The notes beneath the pieces are model-generated. The model had not been told where the DNA came from and did not search any database. It saw only the letters and a list, made by a program, of their open reading frames with translations. From positions 1,986 to 7,390 of the forward strand of contig DIAL01000104.1 of assembly GCA_002414705.1 (NCBI GenBank): a stretch of DNA of 5,405 nucleotides, given 5' to 3'. The stretch comes from Flavobacteriaceae bacterium UBA5079. GTDB taxonomy: Bacteria; Bacteroidota; Bacteroidia; Flavobacteriales; Flavobacteriaceae. Of the stretch, positions 1 through 4,775 are shown piece after piece (positions within the stretch are counted from its first letter, which is position 1; each line of letters begins with the position of its first letter). Made by a program: the position numbers and the translations under genes.

Positions 1-392
1 ACGATTTGTTTCAGGAAATTACCATACAGCTTTGGAAAGCCTATCCAAAGTTTCGTGGTGACTCAAAATTTAGCACTTGGATGTATCGTGTTGCCTTAAA
101 TACCGCCATAACGCTCTACAGAAAAAAGAAACGCAGAATTACGACACAAGAGTTTGACAGTATTGAATTTAAGATAAAAGCTGAAGAATACGATGATACT
201 GAAGAACAACGATTAAAACTATTATACAATGCCGTTAAAGAGTTGAATGATATTGAAAAGGCATTGGTGTTTTTATATTTAGAAGACAAAAATTATAAAG
301 AAATAAGTGAAACAATGGGAATTAGTGAAGTGAATGCACGCGTGAAGATGAATCGCATTAAAACAAAACTGAAAACCATTTTAAATCCGTAA
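1..392 (+). CDS. ECF-type RNA polymerase sigma factor, 3' part (N-terminus outside the window)
   Basis: This is a sigma-70 family factor of the extracytoplasmic-function type, which directs RNA polymerase to a specific promoter set. The reading frame is open through base 1, and the codons before the TTG at 6 read Asp after a probable Tyr. That gives the DLFQEI run typical of the middle of region 2, so the gene starts upstream and the TTG is an ordinary Leu codon. Region 2 continues as FRGDSKFSTWMYRVALN (bases 51-101), followed by a basic RKKKRR stretch. After an acidic linker, region 4 spans about bases 225-383. Its helix-turn-helix (YKEISETMGISEVNARVKMN) is the -35-binding module. There is no C-terminal extension, as expected for a short ECF factor. 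The stop lies 4 bases before the next ATG, so the two genes are almost certainly co-transcribed and may be translationally coupled. Which stimulus or regulon it serves cannot be told from this fragment. Confidence 0.93.
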   Translation, partial: DLFQEITIQLWKAYPKFRGDSKFSTWMYRVALNTAITLYRKKKRRITTQEFDSIEFKIKAEEYDDTEEQRLKLLYNAVKELNDIEKALVFLYLEDKNYKEISETMGISEVNARVKMNRIKTKLKTILNP

Positions 393-396
393 CCCT

Positions 397-1038
397 ATGG
401 ATGAATTAGAATTATTAAAAAAAGACTGGAATAAGGACAGTAATGACTATCCTAAACTGTCTTACAATGATATTTATAAGATGATCTTAAAAAAATCGTC
501 TTCCATCGTGAAATGGATTTTCATTATTAGTCTCCTTGAGTTTATTTTTTGGAGCCTCTTGTCTTTTGCACTAAAGGATAGCGATAGTATGGCACGATTT
601 AATAGTTATGATGCGGATTATGTTATAATTCCACTTACCATTGTTAGCTATATTGTTTTAGCATACTTTTTCTATATATTCTTTAAAAATTATAAAAGTA
701 TTTCTGTTACGGATAGCGCAAAATCATTAATGGAGAAAATTTTAAAAACCAGACAAACCGTAAAACATTATGTGGCTTTTAATTTAGTGTTTTCTATTGT
801 TGCTGTTGTAATAGTTTTATTTGTAGAGTTTGACCAAGATCAAGAACTTATAAACTTGGTTAATACGGCTGCTGCCAATGGAAAAACAGTTCAATTTTAC
901 ACCACGTTCACTCTTACAGTTTTAGCTGTATTAGTGGTTGTAATAGTGGTTTTACTCTTGTTTTACTGGTTAGTTTACGGAATTTTATTACGCAGGTTAA
1001 ATAAGAATTACACCGAACTAAAAAAACTAGACCTGTAG
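397..1038 (+). CDS. Four-helix membrane protein encoded directly behind the sigma factor; possible sigma modulator
   Basis: I recognise no named domain. The 213-residue protein has a charged, probably cytoplasmic N-terminus (MDELELLKKDWNK, then to about residue 38). Four hydrophobic helices follow at about 39-59, 75-96, 125-145 and 171-197, and the tail is short and basic (RRLNKNYTELKK). Between helices 2 and 3 lies a polar loop, about 97-124; a second polar loop, 146-170, precedes helix 4. There is no cysteine and only one histidine (H124), so it is not a zinc-binding (ZAS) anti-sigma factor. Similar proteins in flavobacterial genomes have, as I recall, often been labelled beta-carotene 15,15'-monooxygenase; nothing here supports an enzyme. 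The 4-base spacing from the ECF sigma gene is the main functional clue. A membrane-bound anti-sigma or sensor role for its N-terminal segment is inference only. The ATG at 397 is the first in frame after the sigma stop. It ends 3 bp from the stop of the opposing acyltransferase gene. Confidence 0.85.
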   Translation: MDELELLKKDWNKDSNDYPKLSYNDIYKMILKKSSSIVKWIFIISLLEFIFWSLLSFALKDSDSMARFNSYDADYVIIPLTIVSYIVLAYFFYIFFKNYKSISVTDSAKSLMEKILKTRQTVKHYVAFNLVFSIVAVVIVLFVEFDQDQELINLVNTAAANGKTVQFYTTFTLTVLAVLVVVIVVLLLFYWLVYGILLRRLNKNYTELKKLDL

Positions 1039-1040
1039 TT
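1021..1040 (-). terminator. Weak candidate terminator for the acyltransferase transcript
   Basis: Read on the minus strand, AACTA, a 6-base loop CAGGTC and TAGTT form a 5-bp stem (1025-1040) that runs straight into a T-tract (plus-strand A run at 1021-1026). It lies just past the minus-strand stop at 1042, inside the last codons of the plus-strand membrane protein gene. The stem is short and mostly A-T, so it may be chance. No comparable structure with a downstream T-tract was found for the plus-strand transcript. Confidence 0.25.
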
Positions 1041-1041
1041 A

Positions 1042-1854
1042 TTACGAGTTTTTAGCACGCCATTTTCGCTGTTGATTTAACGCTTCTTCAACTTCTAAAA
1101 CTTCTTGTGGAATCACTTTTAAAAAGGAAGGATGTTGCTCTATAGCATATTCAATTTTCTCAACAATGTCTGCTATGGATTCGTTTTCGTAATCAATTTT
1201 CAACGGTTCTTTTATCTCAATAGATTGTAGAATGTTTTTCTTCTTTACACGTAGTCCTTTTTTATCAAACGAACGTCTAAAACCATCAATAACAATTGGC
1301 ACAACAACAGGTTTATAATGTTTAATAATATGAGCTGTTCCTTTTCTAATTGGCTTAAAAGGCGTAGTTGTTCCTTGAGGAAATGTAATTACCCATCCAT
1401 CATTTAAAGCAGTTTTTATAGCAGAAATATCGCTCATTTTTACTTGACGATTTACATCCTCTCCTTTAGAACGCCAAGTACGCTCAATACTAATAGAACC
1501 TGCGTACGCCATAATTTTAGGTAATAAACCAGATTTCATGGTTTCTTTTGCAGCTACATAATAAATATTCATTTTCGGGTTCCATAAATAACCAACGTTT
1601 TTTATAGAATCGTCTCGGTTACTTAAACTCGCATTAAAAACATGAAACATAGCTACAACATCAGCAAAATATGTTTGATGATTGGAGATGAAAAGCACAT
1701 TATTATCTGGTAAATTTCTTATAATTTCAGACCCTTCAATTTGAAGTTCATTAAAACCTCTAAAGCGTCTATGCGTAAGACCACCTAGTATTCTGATTAT
1801 CCATTTTTTAAGAATGAGATAATGACCAAAAGGATTTTGTTTAAACAAACCCAT
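1042..1854 (-). CDS. PlsC-like 1-acyl-glycerol-3-phosphate acyltransferase family protein with variant motifs
   Basis: This belongs to the lysophospholipid acyltransferase (PlsC/LPLAT) superfamily, whose members move an acyl chain from acyl-CoA or acyl-ACP to a lipid acceptor at the inner membrane. In the 270-residue protein, motif I is SNHQTYFAD with H59 and D65, which is one residue longer than the canonical HX4D. Motif II is GSISIERTWR at 119-128. Motif III is FPQGTTT at 158-164, where most relatives have FPEGTRS. Motif IV is VVPIVIDG at 184-191. A hydrophobic stretch near residues 12-25 may anchor it, and the C-terminus is charged. The changes in motifs I and III mean the acceptor should not be assumed to be lysophosphatidate; an aminolipid or other lipid is possible. 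The ATG at 1854 gives an N-terminus of normal length and has a TAnnTTTG element 29 bases upstream. It follows the NUDIX gene by 51 bases on the same strand and could also be read from it. Confidence 0.85.
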   Translation of the reverse strand: MGLFKQNPFGHYLILKKWIIRILGGLTHRRFRGFNELQIEGSEIIRNLPDNNVLFISNHQTYFADVVAMFHVFNASLSNRDDSIKNVGYLWNPKMNIYYVAAKETMKSGLLPKIMAYAGSISIERTWRSKGEDVNRQVKMSDISAIKTALNDGWVITFPQGTTTPFKPIRKGTAHIIKHYKPVVVPIVIDGFRRSFDKKGLRVKKKNILQSIEIKEPLKIDYENESIADIVEKIEYAIEQHPSFLKVIPQEVLEVEEALNQQRKWRAKNS

Positions 1855-1883
1855 ACGTAAATTTTACAACTGATTTTAGATTA

Positions 1884-1891
1884 CAAATGTA
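1884..1891 (-). promoter_or_regulatory. Candidate Bacteroidota -7 element for the acyltransferase gene
   Basis: The minus strand reads TACATTTG, an exact match to TAnnTTTG. It sits 29 bases before the ATG at 1854, in the short gap between the NUDIX and acyltransferase genes. No good TTTG-type -33 element lies 17-20 bases further upstream, so the call rests on the -7 match and its position. If active, it lets the acyltransferase be transcribed independently of the NUDIX gene, with a leader of roughly 25 bases. Confidence 0.5.
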
Positions 1892-1905
1892 ATAAAACTG
1901 ACCAT

Positions 1906-2547
1906 TTACAGCAGTTCTTTTAACAAGTCTTTTATTTCGCTCAACATCATGGCTGTTGCTCCCCAAACAACATGGTTATTTAGGTTAAATGCAGGAACCT
2001 CCACTTGAACACTATAGGAAGTTGATACTGTTTTAGTTATCACACTAGCATCGCTTATAAAATCTTGTAAAGAGACTTCAATAATAGCTTCCACTTCGGC
2101 ATCCTGTTTTATAAATTGAGGCGTAAATCTGGAAATACCAATAAATGGATATACAAAAAAATTACTCGGTGGAATATAAACTTCTGTCATAGCACGCAAA
2201 ATTTCAATCTGGTTTTCCGGTACGCCAACTTCTTCCCATGTTTCTCTTACTGCAGCATGTTGGATGGATAAATCTGATGTTTCTAACTTTCCACCAGGAA
2301 ATCCAACTTGTGCTGAATGAACACCTTTATATGTTTTCCGAAGAATTAAAACCAACTTGGTATTTGTTGCGTTATCTGGATAAAACAGCGCAACCACTCC
2401 TGCGCTTTTAGCATTTTTTATCACACCTTTTTGCTGTTCCTCAAGCTTTTCTCTAAAAGGTGGCGACATTTTAAATTGTGAAGATTCGGCAGGTAGTGGT
2501 ATATTTTCTATTTTTGATACCAATTGTAAAAATTCATCAAATTTCAT
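1906..2547 (-). CDS. NUDIX hydrolase, coenzyme A pyrophosphatase (NudL/UPF0035) type
   Basis: It probably cleaves the diphosphate of coenzyme A or acyl-CoA into 4'-phosphopantetheine (or its acyl form) and 3',5'-ADP in the cytoplasm, using divalent metal. The 213-residue protein has a NUDIX box beginning at G85-G86, with D92 in the usual Glu position and RETWEEVG at 101-108; E105 and E106 are the metal ligands. The spacing G-x5-D-x8-RE is that of the CoA-pyrophosphatase branch (compare E. coli NudL) rather than classical MutT. Just upstream, ILRKTYKGVHSAQVGFPGG (68-86) fits the UPF0035 CoA-binding signature R-x(n)-H-x-x-Q-x-x-FPGG, with H77 and Q80 kept. YIPPSNFFVYPF (124-135) and DAEV (149-152) match conserved later blocks of that branch. 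The start at 2547 keeps a typical N-terminus, whereas M27 would remove it. No -7 element was found upstream on its strand, and its 5' end abuts the divergent isomerase gene by 2 bp. Confidence 0.9.
   Translation of the reverse strand: MKFDEFLQLVSKIENIPLPAESSQFKMSPPFREKLEEQQKGVIKNAKSAGVVALFYPDNATNTKLVLILRKTYKGVHSAQVGFPGGKLETSDLSIQHAAVRETWEEVGVPENQIEILRAMTEVYIPPSNFFVYPFIGISRFTPQFIKQDAEVEAIIEVSLQDFISDASVITKTVSTSYSVQVEVPAFNLNNHVVWGATAMMLSEIKDLLKELL
2509..2516 (+). promoter_or_regulatory. Candidate -7 element for the cyclophilin lipoprotein gene, inside the NUDIX gene
   Basis: The plus strand reads TATTTTTG, an exact match to TAnnTTTG, 33 bases before the ATG at 2550. A poor -33 candidate, TTCG at 2485-2488, lies 20 bases upstream of it. 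The site falls within the first codons of the divergent NUDIX gene, as it must, because only 2 bp separate the two start codons. The predicted leader is about 28 bases and A-rich, without a Shine-Dalgarno sequence. Confidence 0.45.
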
Positions 2548-2549
2548 CT

Positions 2550-3254
2550 ATGATTCGTATTCTTGTGTTAGTCGCTTTTACTTTTTTTCTTGGTTGTGAA
2601 GATAAACAATCAAAATCAAAAAATGCGACTCCTAAAACGACAAAATCCATAAATAAACCTTCAAAAGAAATAGATAATTCTGAAATAGAATTACCGGAAT
2701 TCCCTTTCTTAACCGATGAAAATGCTATGGAATTCTTTTTAGAATATGAAAAGAACAATCCAGAAAACAAAGTTAGGATCACGACTAGATTTGGAAATAT
2801 AGATATATTATTATACGATAAAATTAAGTTTCATCGTGCCAATTTTATCTACCTAACCAAGCGTGGCTATTTTGATGGTACCCAATTTTACCGTGTGATT
2901 GATAATTTCATTATCCAAGCTGGAAATACAGATGACCCGAAAATAAAACGCAAACGAGGAGATATTGGACACTATCTACTACCGCCTGATACCAAACGTG
3001 GTTTTAAACATCATAGAGGTATTGTAAGTATGCCTAGCAGTGAAATTGAAAATGCCTATAAATTAGCATCGCCTTTTGAATTTTTTATTGTTCAAAATAA
3101 AAATGGTGCCTATCATTTAGATGGCGATTACACCATTTTTGGCGAAGTTATTTCAGGTATGGACGTTGTTGATGAAATTGCTGCTCAAAAAACCGATGAT
3201 GGCGATTGGCCTTTACGGAACGTGTACATTACAAAAGTTGAGATTATTAACTAA
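2550..3254 (+). CDS. Cyclophilin-type peptidyl-prolyl cis-trans isomerase, predicted lipoprotein
   Basis: It is predicted to catalyse prolyl cis-trans isomerisation of proteins in the periplasm or at the outer membrane. The ATG at 2550 gives a 234-residue protein with a lipoprotein signal: M-I-R, a hydrophobic core, and FFLGC with C16 as the lipidated residue. In-frame codons upstream to a TTG at 2478 would bury this signal, so that start is rejected. Residues 17-45 are a polar, Lys/Ser/Thr-rich linker. The cyclophilin domain covers about 75-232. FYRVIDNFIIQAG (113-125) carries the counterparts of human CypA R55, F60 and Q63 (R115, F120, Q123). GIVSM (157-161) and FEFFIVQ (176-182) hold M161 and F179. 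CypA W121 aligns with H189, H126 with Y194 and Q111 with E177, so cyclosporin binding is unlikely and the pocket is altered. E17-D18 after the Cys resembles the acidic stretch of flavobacterial surface-export signals, so surface display is possible. Its stop is 1 bp from that of the opposing TRIC gene. Confidence 0.92.
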   Translation: MIRILVLVAFTFFLGCEDKQSKSKNATPKTTKSINKPSKEIDNSEIELPEFPFLTDENAMEFFLEYEKNNPENKVRITTRFGNIDILLYDKIKFHRANFIYLTKRGYFDGTQFYRVIDNFIIQAGNTDDPKIKRKRGDIGHYLLPPDTKRGFKHHRGIVSMPSSEIENAYKLASPFEFFIVQNKNGAYHLDGDYTIFGEVISGMDVVDEIAAQKTDDGDWPLRNVYITKVEIIN

Positions 3255-3255
3255 T

Positions 3256-3855
3256 TTATTTGTAAAGACTAGGTAGTGTGACTTTAAATCGGACAGCAAT
3301 TAGCCTAATAACAATAACTACCAATCCAGCAATAATAAAGACCACGTTATTATCTATGGGCAGTTTTCTTACTAAAAAGTATGTTAAGCCGCCTAAAATA
3401 CAGGCAGTAGCATAAATTTCTTTTCTAAAAATAACAGGGATTTCATTACATAAAATATCCCGAATAACACCTCCAAAACAGGCAGACATAGTTCCTAAAG
3501 CCACACAAATAATGGGATCCAATCCAGCATTAATTCCTTTTTCTACTCCAACAACAGTGTACAAACCTATTCCAATTGTATCAAATAAGAAAAGAGATTT
3601 TCGTAAATAATCTATTTTAGATTTGAAGATAATTGTTAAGACCGTTGTAACTAAAATCACGTAGATATAGTTTAAATTCAGCATCCAACTTACGGGAGTT
3701 TCGCCAATTAAAACATCACGAAGCGTTCCACCACCTACAGCAGTTACCGTAGCAATAATTAAAATTCCAAATGGATCCATGCGCTTACTTAAAGCAACAA
3801 GTACACCTGAAATAACAAAAGCAATAGTTCCTAAAATATCAATTACGTAAAACAT
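3256..3855 (-). CDS. TRIC/UPF0126 family membrane channel or transporter (YicG-like)
   Basis: This is an inner-membrane protein of the trimeric intracellular cation channel family (Pfam Gly_transporter, formerly UPF0126; E. coli YicG). Bacterial members have been characterised as potassium-permeable channels, and some have been linked genetically to glycine uptake; the substrate here is not readable from sequence. The 199-residue length is normal. It shows the family's internal duplication. Repeat one, about 7-55, includes GVLVALSKRMDPFG and GGGTLRDVLIGETPV with R46-D47. Repeat two, about 92-142, includes GIGLYTVVGVEKG and FGGVIRDILCNEIPV with R132-D133. Seven hydrophobic segments are expected, the last at about 171-187, followed by a short basic tail. 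The ATG at 3855 places the first helix at the very N-terminus, as in relatives, and has a strong TAnnTTTG element 30 bases upstream. The gene therefore probably forms its own unit, separate from the RDD gene upstream on the same strand. Confidence 0.93.
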   Translation of the reverse strand: MFYVIDILGTIAFVISGVLVALSKRMDPFGILIIATVTAVGGGTLRDVLIGETPVSWMLNLNYIYVILVTTVLTIIFKSKIDYLRKSLFLFDTIGIGLYTVVGVEKGINAGLDPIICVALGTMSACFGGVIRDILCNEIPVIFRKEIYATACILGGLTYFLVRKLPIDNNVVFIIAGLVVIVIRLIAVRFKVTLPSLYK

Positions 3856-3885
3856 AATTTTTTACTGGTTTGTTTAAAATGCACG

Positions 3886-3893
3886 CAAAGGTA
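3886..3893 (-). promoter_or_regulatory. Candidate -7 promoter element for the TRIC-family gene
   Basis: The minus strand reads TACCTTTG, an exact TAnnTTTG match, 30 bases before the ATG at 3855 and in non-coding DNA. The -33 region has no clear TTTG. Of the candidate promoters here this is the best placed, since it lies in the only sizeable intergenic gap (3856-4015). The rest of that 160-bp gap is AT-rich; I found no convincing terminator for the RDD gene, no repeat and no RNA gene in it. Confidence 0.6.
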
Positions 3894-4015
3894 TAGAATG
3901 AAAGCTATTTAGTTACATGGAATTGTTACTATTTTAGGACTTAATTTATTGGAAGAGAGGCTTCATATTTTAAAGAAACGGATTAAAAAAAATCAAAAAG
4001 GAAGATATTCTCTGC

Positions 4016-4741
4016 TTACATGTTTTGTGTATAATAATTATAATCTTTTAAAACAGTATCTATAAGTTCTTTATCAAACATATCGGATTCAATTTGCAAT
4101 AAACCACACACTTTATTACGTAATAAGGTTAATGTTTTAAAATCATTATTGCGTTTAGAAACCGTGAATGCTTCTTTAATAATTCGAACATCTTTATCAC
4201 TTAAAAGTGTTACATTATTAAAAACCGGATCATAATCTTCTGTTATATCTTCTAGGATAGTACTGGTAATTTTGTGCTTTTGTTTCACACTAATAACAAC
4301 TGTTCCAGCTGCCGAATCGCCAACACGCTGTTTTTTTTCTGATAATAAAATACTCATAACACCAATTGAAGCAAAAAACATCCAGATATCTATAATACGA
4401 AGCATCCAACGAACCAATAAATTATACCATTGCGTGGGTGCACCATCAAAACGCACCACCTTTATTTTCATAATCATTTTACCTATAGTTTGTCCGCTAA
4501 AAAGTACATGACAAAGCAACGAGTAAAACAAGGCTGGCAGCGTTAATAAACCCAAAAAACCACGACGTGTCCAGCTATCTGTATCAAAAATTTCGGAAAC
4601 AGACACCAAATTTTCCATGATGGTCATGTAGGCTATTAATATTAAACCATCAATTAAAAAAGCGACAAACCGTTCGCCAACACCAATAAGTTTATAATCT
4701 AAATTGACATTTTGCGCTGTGTTAATTGCTATTTTGCTCAT
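4016..4741 (-). CDS. RDD-family integral membrane protein
   Basis: The RDD family is named for conserved Arg and Asp residues in its membrane helices; some members are implicated in ion or osmolyte transport, but the function of most is unknown. In this 241-residue protein the first motif is GERFVAFLIDG, with R24 and D31 in helix one (about 24-42). Helix two is about 60-81, followed by the hallmark GQTIGK (83-88) and KIKVVRFDG (92-100). A third region, RWMLRIIDIW (111-120) with D118, leads into helix three (to about 133). KKQRVGDSAAGTVV (136-149) closes the domain. Residues 155-241 are a soluble, charged extension without a recognised fold. This is longer than minimal RDD proteins, but I believe it is common in flavobacterial versions. 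The ATG at 4741 gives a start (MSKIAINTAQNV) typical of the group. It is divergent from, and nearly overlaps, a SpoIIM-family gene, a partnership often seen near MoxR/DUF58 loci. No -7 element was found upstream on its strand. Confidence 0.92.
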   Translation of the reverse strand: MSKIAINTAQNVNLDYKLIGVGERFVAFLIDGLILIAYMTIMENLVSVSEIFDTDSWTRRGFLGLLTLPALFYSLLCHVLFSGQTIGKMIMKIKVVRFDGAPTQWYNLLVRWMLRIIDIWMFFASIGVMSILLSEKKQRVGDSAAGTVVISVKQKHKITSTILEDITEDYDPVFNNVTLLSDKDVRIIKEAFTVSKRNNDFKTLTLLRNKVCGLLQIESDMFDKELIDTVLKDYNYYTQNM

Positions 4742-4748
4742 GGAAATG

Positions 4749-4756
4749 TATATTCG
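4749..4756 (+). promoter_or_regulatory. Tentative -7 element for the SpoIIM-family gene
   Basis: TATATTCG differs from TAnnTTTG at one position. A TTG at 4726-4728 lies 20 bases upstream, in the place of a -33 element, inside the RDD gene. If used, transcription would start a few bases before 4776, which would favour that ATG over the one at 4740. One mismatch in AT-rich DNA makes this weak. Confidence 0.25.
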
Positions 4757-4775
4757 TTTAAATTTAAAATGGTCT

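Noticed and set aside
397..1038. Annotation of the membrane protein as a beta-carotene monooxygenase
   Set aside because: It has none of the spaced His iron ligands such an enzyme needs; there is only one His in the whole protein.
2478..2549. In-frame 5' extension of the cyclophilin gene to a TTG at 2478
   Set aside because: It would place 24 residues in front of a clear lipoprotein signal peptide and overlap the NUDIX gene by 70 bases. The ATG at 2550 gives a standard Met-Ile-Arg start and lipobox.
2537..2782. Minus-strand 81-codon reading frame over the 5' part of the cyclophilin gene
   Set aside because: It is antisense to a strongly supported gene, has no recognisable domain and overlaps the NUDIX start.
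2550..3254. Could the lipoprotein isomerase be the gliding protein GldI?
   Set aside because: GldI is an FKBP-type isomerase lipoprotein; the motifs here (FYRVIDNFIIQAG, GIVSM, LDGDYTIFGEV) are cyclophilin-type.
3961..4015. Possible terminator for the RDD gene in the T-rich minus-strand sequence
   Set aside because: There is a T-tract, but the only stems I can form are about 4 bp (GATT/AATC, CTTC/GAAG) and do not precede the T-run properly.
3913..4062. Plus-strand open stretch (LEERLHILKKRIKKNQKG and so on) in the gap before the RDD stop
   Set aside because: It has about 50 codons, no ATG near its beginning, and its second half is antisense to the RDD gene. It is Lys-rich simply because the DNA is A-rich.
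4272..4511. Plus-strand 79-codon reading frame inside the RDD gene
   Set aside because: It is antisense to the conserved RDD domain and its residues look like a reverse-frame shadow, with no family resemblance.
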